Assembly (NCBI GenBank): GCA_014523685.1
Contig: JAATVT010000165.1
Coordinates: forward strand, 1-7,077
Direction: 5' to 3'
DNA from: Nitrososphaerales archaeon TH5893
GTDB lineage: Archaea > Thermoproteota > Nitrososphaeria > Nitrososphaerales > Nitrososphaeraceae
DNA: 7,077 nt
Within the stretch, counting starts at the first letter, position 1. The number at the start of each line of letters is the position of its first letter. The notes below the pieces were generated by a model, which was not told the DNA's origin, searched no databases, and worked only from the letters and a program-made list of their open reading frames with translations. The translations under genes were made by a program, and so were the position numbers. Positions 1 through 5,413 of this stretch are shown one piece after another.

Positions 1-160
1 ATTTAGCAACTGTTCTACGTTTACCTCTAATTTCAATAACATCTCCAGTAGATGCACTTAAGGAATCCATAGAATCATAGTCAATTCGAGCTACTCCCCT
101 ACCTACATCTCGTGTATAGGCCTCAAGTACCTTTAGGGATACTGTTCTGTCGTTATCCAT
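1..160 (-). CDS. cdc48: Cdc48/VAT-type AAA+ ATPase, N-terminal fragment (cut by window edge)
   Basis: Only the first 53 residues are present; the gene runs off the left edge. It starts at the ATG complementary to 158-160 and reads MDNDRTVSLKVLEAYTRDVG, followed by RGVARIDYD and later TGDVIEIRGKRRTVAK. This is the pattern of the double-psi beta-barrel at the start of archaeal Cdc48/VAT (p97-like) proteins, where 'L.V.EA...DVG.G.ARID...' and 'GD.I.I.GKR.T.A' are hallmarks. In the full family this N-domain is followed by two AAA+ modules that form a hexameric unfoldase acting in the cytosol, often feeding substrates to the proteasome; none of that part is visible here. There is no Shine-Dalgarno motif directly before the ATG, and a TATA-like element about 35 bases upstream suggests a leaderless or short-leader transcript. 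The neighbouring YVTN gene is on the same strand but 322 bases away, so an operon is unlikely. Family call is fairly firm; the exact paralogue cannot be told from 53 residues. Confidence 0.8.
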   Translation of the reverse strand, partial: MDNDRTVSLKVLEAYTRDVGRGVARIDYDSMDSLSASTGDVIEIRGKRRTVAK

Positions 161-191
161 AATCCTATCTATTAGGACGAAACTCCTTATA

Positions 192-200
192 CATTTTATG
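192..200 (-). promoter_or_regulatory. Candidate TATA box for the Cdc48-type gene
   Basis: On the minus strand the stretch reads CATAAAATG, next to TATAAGG. Its centre is about 36 bases upstream of the cdc48 ATG (160). With the usual archaeal spacing of about 27 bases from TATA centre to transcription start, the RNA would begin around 169, giving a leader of only a few bases. The position fits well but the motif is short and the sequence AT-rich, so this is inference. Confidence 0.35.
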
Positions 201-350
201 CATGAGATTTGTAGGACTGCGGAATCACCAATAGAGATTTATTCAATTTATTGAGATAAAGTGAAGATCTATGGATACGGAGTCAATAAAAGTATTAGTC
301 CGAATGTAGATTCAGTACAAAACGTTTTGTCGTTTGAATAGAAGCTCTGC

Positions 351-404
351 CAGCCATTTGTAACCTTTTGTATACCCATATACGAAAAAGGAGAAAAATG
401 GCTG
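351..404 (-). terminator. Long imperfect hairpin, possible 3' end signal of the YVTN gene
   Basis: CAGCCATTT (351-359) is exactly complementary to AAATGGCTG (396-404). Nested inside, CCTTTTGTATA (364-374) pairs with TATACGAAAAAGG (379-391) with a two-base bulge, leaving a four-base loop CCCA (375-378) and a small 4x4 internal loop. It lies 79 bases beyond the stop of the minus-strand YVTN gene. On that strand one arm is T-rich (two runs of five T), as expected of archaeal termination sites. It is not a classical hairpin followed by a T-tract, so it could instead be a small dispersed palindromic element or a processed RNA structure. The rest of the 161-482 spacer holds only the cdc48 promoter. 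Confidence 0.4.
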
Positions 405-482
405 TGAGGTATAGGAGGATAATGATGACATGGATGTCTTATTTTTATATTATTCTAGTCGAATTAAATACGTAAGTATTTA

Positions 483-2273
483 TCATTCATCTTTCTCTTC
501 TCTTTCATCCCTAACAGTTTCAATGTAATCTGATGCCTTTTTATCTAGAATATTATAATGAGAATCAGATAAAGAGCCTTTCTTAAAAAGGTAAATTAAT
601 TCCCTTCTTATGCCATGCAATTGTGAAATGCATTGTTGCACATCTTTTTCATGTAACGTATCATAAGTCGATTGTATCCTAGTCAGGTATCTCTTGATAT
701 ATCGTCTCTGACCATATTTGTAATACCATCCTACAAATACTGATGCCGCACCTACGATACCAACAAGTGCAAATATATATACTTCAGGGGTTATTGCGGT
801 GCGAAAATTGGCATTTAGCGTGCCGAAACTTGATATTTTGAGTTTGAGGGGATTAGCATTTGGTTCGTTTGCAATGCCAGACCAGGATGCGAAAGCATAT
901 CCGCGTTCTGGTAATGCGAGGCATTCGAGTATTTGACCTCTATCATATGAGGAAGAATTTCCCGATGGGTTTTTTAGCCCATTACATTGTATATCCCCTG
1001 CGTTTGGGGGATTAACATTAAATGTTAGCCTTACGGCGACCTCATCGCTTTCGCCGTTTATGATGGAGATAGTATTTGATCCAGTGTTCGTTGCATATAC
1101 TCTCTTTTCGTATGGATTAATAGTTATGTGGCTTGCAAGAAGTGGAAAGCCGATATTATTAGGTAAATTCACCAATGAATCCTCTCCACTGTATGAATCT
1201 CTCAAAGTAGGGTTTACACTTATTTCTTTAATGATCGCGCTGATATTATTCTTAGTAGTAGTTAACGATTCATGGTTAGAATTTGTTTTGTTCTTGATAC
1301 TCTCGTCTATACCTATAGCTCTAGTATCAATAACCGATACTGTATTTGATGCTATATTGCTTACATATAATTTGTTACTTATGGAGTTAATCGCTATTCC
1401 GACAGGTGAATCGCCGACAGATGCTATATTGTTTATTACCTCATTAGATGATGTATCAATTACTGATATGGAATTTGAATTATGATTCGCAACATATAGT
1501 TTGTTACTCCCTTCGGTGACGTCAATTGTCAAACCTGTTGGTTGTTCTCCAACTGTTATTTTATCAGTTATATTATTTGTTTCTCCATTTATAACTGAAA
1601 CAGTATCTGACACAATATCTGATACATAAAGCGTGTTTGTTAAGGGATTAACTGCCACACCGTAAGGTGCTGTGCCTACTGGTAACGTATCAATCACCCT
1701 GTTCGTTATGCCATCGATAACAGAAAGGGTTCCTTCATCCAGGTTTGTTACGTAAATCCAGTTGGCAGTTGGATTAACTGCTATCCCGACGGGTGACTTA
1801 CCCACAGATATATCAAGTAATTTAGTATCAATGGAGCCGTCAATAACAGACACAGTATTTGATCCTCTATTTGTCACATAGACTCTATTGTTAAGAGGAT
1901 TTGTATCTATTCCGTACGGAAAATCGCCAACATTGATGGTACTTTTAACCCTGTCTGTCTCTGTATCTATAACAGATACCGTATTAGAAAATTCGTTCGC
2001 GACATAAACCTTTCCCGTGTTAGGATTAACTGCAATACCGACTGGGAAAGTGTTTACGTCTATTCCAGAATTAGGAAGGTCACGAGGGATTAGTAAGTAA
2101 GGATTTTCAATTGTATCGCTTCTACTATTATTGGCGATGTTGCTCCCAATAATGCTAACATTAGTTGATGTTGAACTATTCTCTTGAGCAGCAGCAAAAT
2201 TACTTTTGAATGATGAATAAATAGAAAGTGTTGCCAGAAGTAAAAGAACTACTGCTAAATTTAGAGAAATCAT
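483..2273 (-). CDS. Membrane-anchored YVTN seven-bladed beta-propeller surface protein with InlB-like module
   Basis: From the ATG at 2273 the protein has 596 residues. Residues 1-30 form a hydrophobic signal sequence ending near AAAQE. A Ser/Asn-rich linker follows, then seven copies of the YVTN motif (for example KVYVANEFSNTVSVID) at about 88-103, 130-145, 172-187, 214-229, 258-273, 301-316 and 391-406, enough for a complete propeller. An insertion of about 65 residues (317-381) separates blades six and seven. Residues 417-491 resemble a divergent InlB B-repeat (FNVNPPNAG...ERGYAFASWSG...LNANF) with Cys430 and Cys451. One membrane helix (496-518) is followed by a basic stop-transfer stretch and a charged helical tail (521-596). 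The topology is therefore outer propeller, inner tail. Such propellers are common on archaeal surfaces; the ligand is unknown. A TTG at 2300 would add nine residues, but the TATA-like site at 2311-2320 predicts transcription starting near 2288, which favours the ATG. Confidence 0.88.
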   Translation of the reverse strand: MISLNLAVVLLLLATLSIYSSFKSNFAAAQENSSTSTNVSIIGSNIANNSRSDTIENPYLLIPRDLPNSGIDVNTFPVGIAVNPNTGKVYVANEFSNTVSVIDTETDRVKSTINVGDFPYGIDTNPLNNRVYVTNRGSNTVSVIDGSIDTKLLDISVGKSPVGIAVNPTANWIYVTNLDEGTLSVIDGITNRVIDTLPVGTAPYGVAVNPLTNTLYVSDIVSDTVSVINGETNNITDKITVGEQPTGLTIDVTEGSNKLYVANHNSNSISVIDTSSNEVINNIASVGDSPVGIAINSISNKLYVSNIASNTVSVIDTRAIGIDESIKNKTNSNHESLTTTKNNISAIIKEISVNPTLRDSYSGEDSLVNLPNNIGFPLLASHITINPYEKRVYATNTGSNTISIINGESDEVAVRLTFNVNPPNAGDIQCNGLKNPSGNSSSYDRGQILECLALPERGYAFASWSGIANEPNANPLKLKISSFGTLNANFRTAITPEVYIFALVGIVGAASVFVGWYYKYGQRRYIKRYLTRIQSTYDTLHEKDVQQCISQLHGIRRELIYLFKKGSLSDSHYNILDKKASDYIETVRDEREEKDE

Positions 2274-2310
2274 AATTATCAACAATGAGACAAGAATCAA
2301 TAGACGTTCT

Positions 2311-2320
2311 TATTTTATCT
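2311..2320 (-). promoter_or_regulatory. Candidate TATA box for the YVTN gene
   Basis: The minus strand reads AGATAAAATA here. With usual archaeal spacing, transcription would begin near 2288, leaving a leader of about 15 bases before the ATG at 2273 and excluding the in-frame TTG at 2300. An in-frame TAA lies just upstream of that TTG. The site shares the short divergent spacer with the promoter of the plus-strand gene at 2430. Confidence 0.4.
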
Positions 2321-2372
2321 TTCTGAAGGGCAGATTTTAGTTACTGCTTGGGGTTTAGTCACTATAGACACA

Positions 2373-2384
2373 TTTATTATTTAT
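2373..2384 (+). promoter_or_regulatory. Candidate TATA box for the acidic exported-protein gene
   Basis: The plus strand reads TTATTATTTAT across this site. Usual spacing predicts transcription near 2405, about 25 bases before the ATG at 2430 and at or just past the in-frame TTG at 2403. Together with the opposing TATA-like site at 2311-2320 it makes the 2274-2429 spacer a divergent promoter region, so the two genes could share regulation; no shared operator was recognised. Confidence 0.33.
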
Positions 2385-2429
2385 CATCACCAGAAATTAT
2401 TATTGGTCGAAGATTCTTTCTTGTGCTGT

Positions 2430-2927
2430 ATGATCACAGTTGTTATTGCATTTCTTCCTATTATTTTTAACCCCATTTCTGTCGACACCGTCAATGAACC
2501 AGGGCCTTATAACGAACCCCGATGGATTGATGTTTACGGCACGTTTATGATAAACAAAGAAAGTTTTGATCAATATGTCTTGTATTTTCGGCAAATCGAT
2601 CTATTCAGCGACTTGAGTCGAAATACGACATCATCTCCTTCGTCATCACCTTCTTCAAATGACCTCTTTGAATCTGAAGAAGATCCAGAGATTCAGGATA
2701 ATACTGGCAGTGATTTGGAAATAGAAGGGTTACAGGATGGATCTACTTCAGACGTAAATCAGACATCGTCTCCTTCGTCAAATGACCTCTTTGAATCTGA
2801 AAAAAATACGGAGGTTCAAAGTGATATTGAGACCAATATGAAATTGAATTCTGAGAATGAAGTTTCTATTCAAGAATCTGAAGCGAATAGGGACAATATG
2901 CCAAATAGTTCCTTGATTAACCCATAA
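2430..2927 (+). CDS. Acidic Ser/Asn-rich probable exported protein with internal duplication, unknown function
   Basis: I do not recognise this gene. From the ATG at 2430 it encodes 165 residues. Residues 1-18 (MITVVIAFLPIIFNPISV) are a hydrophobic signal-like or anchor segment without an obvious basic start. Residues 19-60 are ordinary-looking (NEPGPYNEPRWIDVYGTFMI). The remainder is acidic, rich in Ser, Asn, Asp and Glu, and probably disordered. The block SSPSSNDLFESE occurs at 72-83 and again at 113-124, and the DNA repeat is in frame. An alternative TTG start at 2403 would add MVEDSFLCC, but no ribosome binding site supports either start clearly. It diverges from the YVTN gene, the nearest neighbour, and is followed by a gene-free spacer. 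The in-frame repeat and protein-like composition favour a real gene over chance; the function could be a surface or cell-wall linker, which is inference only. Confidence 0.6.
   Translation: MITVVIAFLPIIFNPISVDTVNEPGPYNEPRWIDVYGTFMINKESFDQYVLYFRQIDLFSDLSRNTTSSPSSSPSSNDLFESEEDPEIQDNTGSDLEIEGLQDGSTSDVNQTSSPSSNDLFESEKNTEVQSDIETNMKLNSENEVSIQESEANRDNMPNSSLINP
2655..2801 (+). repeat. In-frame direct repeat inside the acidic protein gene
   Basis: A 24-base sequence at 2655-2678 is repeated without mismatch at 2778-2801. The offset is 123 bases, exactly 41 codons, so the same residues are encoded (SNDLFESE). Similarity extends upstream as a Ser/Pro-coding ACATC(A/G)TCTCCTTCG stretch, with the first copy carrying about 12 extra bases. 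It looks like a partial segmental duplication within the gene. Confidence 0.85.
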
Positions 2928-3221
2928 GTCCTGAAGATGATTATGTGCATTTATCTAATTCATCGATACTACCATGCTTGCGATCGTGACACCTATCAAC
3001 CAAAGTGAATTTGTTTTCATGTGAGCCAATTCTATCTATTGAAAATCAATAAATCATGATGTACAAGATACCAAGTGTCGTTACATAATTAAGTTAGCAA
3101 TTCATGATCAATTTAGTCACTTGTACCAGAAACATTTTATATTATTCATACCATGACATCAAACATTCATTGCATGATTTAAGAGCCAACAGATGTTATT
3201 ATTCTTTCTTTTTCAATACGG
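2928..3221. other. Gene-free spacer between the acidic protein gene and the regulator operon
   Basis: No open reading frame of credible length and no tRNA-like fold was seen. A TATA-like ATTTTATATT lies at 3134-3143 and could start a transcript near 3165 on the plus strand, giving the regulator a leader of about 110 bases. A pyrimidine-rich tract (about 3195-3213) lies between that site and the regulator and could end upstream transcription. Confidence 0.4.
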
Positions 3222-3249
3222 TCTATACGTTATGTATCTATTGTATAGA
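3222..3249 (+). promoter_or_regulatory. Candidate operator: inverted repeat overlapping the regulator promoter
   Basis: TCTATAC (3222-3228) and GTATAGA (3243-3249) are exact inverted copies with a 14-base spacer, so arm centres are 21 bases apart, two turns of the double helix. The arms are themselves TATA-like and lie 26-53 bases before the regulator's GTG start, so a protein bound here would cover the promoter. This is the layout expected for self-regulation by a dimeric winged-helix protein such as the one encoded immediately downstream. AT-rich arms of 7 bp can arise by chance. Confidence 0.42.
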
Positions 3250-3274
3250 ATCTCTTATGGTGGGCCGGTAGATT

Positions 3275-3820
3275 GTGGTGGACGAGCTGGGAGAAACCGC
3301 AGAGAGAGTATTGCAATTTATTCAAAACAATCCAGGGTGCCATTTGCGTAAAATCAAGGAAATGATTCAGATCTCTCAGGGAACTGTACAATACCATACA
3401 GACAGATTAGAGAAAATAGGAAGAATAACTTCTAACCGAAGTGGTTTGTATAAACATTATTTTCCCGTTGGAGTTTTCCAGAATAATGAAAAGGAAATTC
3501 TACAAATTTTAGGCCAAGAAACAGCAAGACAAGTCCTTATGTTTATAATGGAACAGCATGCACCCACTCAGACAGATATTGTAAACAGTATTGGGATATC
3601 TGCAGCATCTGTTTTTTGGCATATAAAACGTTTGATTGAGCTTAGGCTAGTCGATGAAGTCAAAGAAGGCAAATATAAGAGATATCAATTACATGACAGG
3701 AAGGTTTCTTCCAAATACATTACAACTCTAATGCGAAATTACTATCCTGCCATATGGGAAAGGTGGAGCGATAGATTAATTGAAATTTTTTTATCTATGT
3801 CTAGGAGTGAAAAGAAATAA
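3275..3820 (+). CDS. Double winged-helix transcriptional regulator
   Basis: The 181-residue protein contains two winged helix-turn-helix domains in tandem. In the first (about 7-65) the helix pair LRKIKEMIQISQGTVQYHTD ends in a recognition helix near 34-49, and the wing runs through ITSNRSGLYKHYFP. The second (about 73-140) has recognition helix SAASVFWHIKRLIELRLV and wing EVKEGKYKRYQLH. A helical tail (145-176) follows and may dimerise. The pattern is of the ArsR/MarR-like regulators that are abundant in archaea; no metal-binding cysteine cluster or ligand domain is visible, so the signal is unknown. The start is GTG 3275 or the adjacent GTG 3278; an in-frame TAG at 3269 blocks extension. 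The stop overlaps the start of the membrane protein gene by one base, indicating one operon with coupled translation. A likely operator lies directly upstream, suggesting self-control. Confidence 0.85.
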   Translation: MVDELGETAERVLQFIQNNPGCHLRKIKEMIQISQGTVQYHTDRLEKIGRITSNRSGLYKHYFPVGVFQNNEKEILQILGQETARQVLMFIMEQHAPTQTDIVNSIGISAASVFWHIKRLIELRLVDEVKEGKYKRYQLHDRKVSSKYITTLMRNYYPAIWERWSDRLIEIFLSMSRSEKK

Positions 3821-4191
3821 TGTTCCTTGTAGGACTGGAGGGAATAGCTTTGTCAACATTGTTTTTCTTATTCTCGGGAATATTTCTTCAAACTGAGTTA
3901 ATTGAAGAAGAGTGGTATGACAGTATAGAAAGTGTTATTCAGGCCGCAATTGGAATCTTTTCTCTTCTTCTATTAGCATTGTCAATATTGGCCTATCGAA
4001 GAACTGGACTGAAGAAAATAATATTTGCAGCGATTGCCTTCTCTTTGTTTGCAGCTCAGTTAATTTTGGGTTCATTAGAGGAGAGCTTTGGTTTGTTAGA
4101 AGAGACTCCGATTATAGATATCCTTTCATCTTCCATGACACTTGCTATCTTAGTTTTATTTTTCTTAGCGATAGTTAGAAAAAGTGATTGA
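3820..4191 (+). CDS. Small four-helix membrane protein, partner of the winged-helix regulator
   Basis: This 123-residue protein is almost entirely membrane helices: about 3-24, 40-59, 67-86 and 98-119. Two short loops are acidic (TELIEEEWYDSIES and EESFGLLEETP) and one is basic (RRTGLKK). The even helix number and the positive-inside rule put both ends and the basic loop inside and the acidic loops outside. Its ATG overlaps the regulator's TAA as TAATG, and a GGAG lies about a dozen bases before the start, so translation is probably coupled. Pairs of a winged-helix protein and a small multi-helix membrane protein recur in archaea (haloarchaeal DUF7521 neighbourhoods are a possible parallel, from memory and unchecked). 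It may act as a membrane sensor or anchor for the regulator, or simply be its regulated target; no catalytic motif is present. Confidence 0.78.
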   Translation: MFLVGLEGIALSTLFFLFSGIFLQTELIEEEWYDSIESVIQAAIGIFSLLLLALSILAYRRTGLKKIIFAAIAFSLFAAQLILGSLEESFGLLEETPIIDILSSSMTLAILVLFFLAIVRKSD

Positions 4192-4794
4192 CTGATTGGA
4201 ATTCATCTATACATGATCATGACGTCAACAGGAATGTTAATTCCTATTGGCCACTTCAATTGTATTATTTATGAACTGATGACAAGACCTGGTATGTTAA
4301 CTACTTGTAGAAAAGTACTCTATACCACTGATTAAATCCTGAACAAAGAATTTAAAAGGGAATAAAGCTACGATTAGCCGAATTGATCTGAAGATATTCT
4401 CATGCTAATAGAAGATTCTCTGTGTAGGACCTCTTAATTTTTTACATGCATCCGCTACGTCTTAGTATTTTTCAAGAATATCTATATCATAATGACTCTA
4501 TCCTAAATCGTTCTAATGAATGAACCTTATCGCACAGCGTCCACAGAAATGTGAACTGCTCAGTGGACAAGATTCATTTGCATGATCTCCATGAATGCCA
4601 TATCGTTCCATACGGGGATACAATTATTCAATGTTTACGAAAATTTTGGTTAGAAAGAAGACACAAGTCCGGTTACACGTCATCTTCCAACTTTGCCTTA
4701 TATGTAATATTTTTCTAAATTAGTTTTCTTATTATTCTAGCTAAAGATACGGAGGCTTTTCTGAATTTCAATAATTAATAATGATAATTTGTGG
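4192..4794. other. 603-base gene-free region with an orphan promoter-like site and local secondary structure
   Basis: No credible reading frame was found on either strand. A short hairpin (AGGAAT 4230-4235 with ATTCCT 4240-4245, four-base loop) lies 38 bases past the membrane protein stop and may help end the operon's RNA, though it lacks a T-tract. An orphan promoter-like site is at 4344-4358. T-rich tracts on the plus strand occur at 4438-4443 and about 4709-4737. Nested complementary segments span 4515-4578. These hints fit a non-coding RNA on the plus strand or simple spacer. The region is also the 3' flank of the minus-strand gene ending at 4795. Confidence 0.4.
4344..4358 (+). promoter_or_regulatory. 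Orphan BRE/TATA-like promoter
   Basis: An A-rich ACAAAGAA directly precedes TTTAAAAG, matching the order of an archaeal BRE followed by a TATA box. Expected transcription start is near 4382 on the plus strand, yet no gene follows. A T6 tract at 4438-4443 would end an RNA of about 60 bases; otherwise it could run to the T-rich stretch near 4710-4737. Confidence 0.3.
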
Positions 4795-5373
4795 TTAAGG
4801 GAAAGGCAGTCCAGTTGTCGCTTCAAAGTCGAGAGGTGTATCATTTTCCTCGCTCTCATCATCATTTTCATCATCATTTTCACTCTCAGAATCTTGCCTA
4901 TCATCATTATTCTGGTTATCATCTCTATTCTGGTTATCATCTCTATTCTGGTTATCATCTCTATTCTGGTTATCATCTTCTTCAGGTTCATTTGATTGGG
5001 GTGTGCCAGAAACCTCGTTGGAGTCACCATTATCATCTTTTACGGAGTTTCTAGTTGCCTCGTCCGCATTGTTTTGTTTCGCCTGCGTTTCTGTTGCTTT
5101 TTCCTTACTGCCGTCGTTAATCGTACCGGATTGTTCCCCCTCAACTGTGTTTAAGTCATTTGCGGCAGGCTCAGGAGTTGCTAGTAGCTTTCCTTTGTCT
5201 TGAGATTCTAAGCTCGGATTAATTTGATCCGCTGTGCTATTTATCGTAGATTGTTGCCCATAAGAGCTAATAACTCTATAATTCACCAAAAAAGTTGAAA
5301 GAAGTAAAATAACTACTGCTAGGAGAATATATGACTTTCTATTTGCTATACCTTCGTAAGCGATTTTATTCAC
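4795..5373 (-). CDS. Exported or membrane-anchored disordered acidic protein with DDNQNR repeats, unknown function
   Basis: The 192-residue protein starts at a GTG (5373) with AAGG about 16 bases upstream. A basic, short N-terminus (MNKIAYEGIANRK) precedes one hydrophobic helix (about 15-30, LLAVVILLLSTFLV) and then VISSYGQQ, a plausible signal-cleavage or anchor junction. The rest is hydrophilic and probably disordered: Ser/Thr/Asn/Gln-rich to about 130, then strongly acidic. Residues 133-156 hold four copies of a six-residue unit, DDNQNR three times and DDNQNN once, followed by more Asp/Glu/Asn. The C-terminus turns weakly hydrophobic (TTGLPFP). No enzyme or binding domain is visible. Such composition suits a surface linker, matrix protein or cation-binding coat, but that is inference. 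Plus-strand frames across the repeat are shadows. It shares a near-identical stretch of signal-coding DNA with the YVTN gene. Neither neighbour is close enough for an operon. Confidence 0.75.
   Translation of the reverse strand: MNKIAYEGIANRKSYILLAVVILLLSTFLVNYRVISSYGQQSTINSTADQINPSLESQDKGKLLATPEPAANDLNTVEGEQSGTINDGSKEKATETQAKQNNADEATRNSVKDDNGDSNEVSGTPQSNEPEEDDNQNRDDNQNRDDNQNRDDNQNNDDRQDSESENDDENDDESEENDTPLDFEATTGLPFP
4906..4977 (-). repeat. Tandem repeat, four copies of an 18-bp unit
   Basis: On the minus strand the unit GATGATAACCAGAATAGA occurs three times in a row without mismatch, then once with AAT in place of the final AGA. The period is six codons, so gain or loss of units would keep the gene in frame. 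Near-perfect identity at the DNA level suggests recent expansion and possible length variation among strains. Confidence 0.92.
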
Positions 5374-5403
5374 TATGAGATTACAGTTACCTTCTAGCAG
5401 AAC

Positions 5404-5413
5404 TCTATATTTG
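5404..5413 (-). promoter_or_regulatory. Candidate TATA box for the DDNQNR-repeat protein gene
   Basis: The minus strand reads CAAATATAG in this stretch. Its centre is about 35 bases before the GTG start at 5373, predicting a transcript starting near 5381 with a leader under ten bases. This supports the GTG as the start. Confidence 0.38.

Noticed and set aside
398..475. Plus-strand 25-codon frame (MAVRYRRIMMTWMSYFYIIL...) with AAGGAG upstream
   Set aside because: The ribosome-site spacing is only four bases, its start lies inside the 351-404 palindrome, and nothing shows it is translated.
1060..1485. Plus-strand 141-codon frame within the YVTN gene
   Set aside because: It is antisense to the YVTN repeats; its hydrophobic composition comes from the complement of the repeat codons and it has no promoter.
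2298..2300. TTG as start of the YVTN protein
   Set aside because: The TATA-like site at 2311-2320 predicts an RNA starting downstream of this codon, and an ATG nine codons later still gives a full signal sequence.
2400..2594. Minus-strand 64-codon frame
   Set aside because: It lies opposite the start of the acidic protein gene and within the divergent promoter region; no recognisable protein features.
4906..4977. CRISPR array
   Set aside because: The 18-bp units are directly adjacent with no spacers and are in frame within a coding sequence.
4737..5054. Frames in the 4737-5054 stretch on both strands with repeats such as MITRIE or YSGYHL
   Set aside because: They are out-of-frame readings of the 18-bp tandem array; only the minus-strand frame ending at 4795 has a signal sequence and complete gene layout.
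5003..5203. Plus-strand 66-codon frame
   Set aside because: Antisense shadow of the DDNQNR-repeat protein gene.
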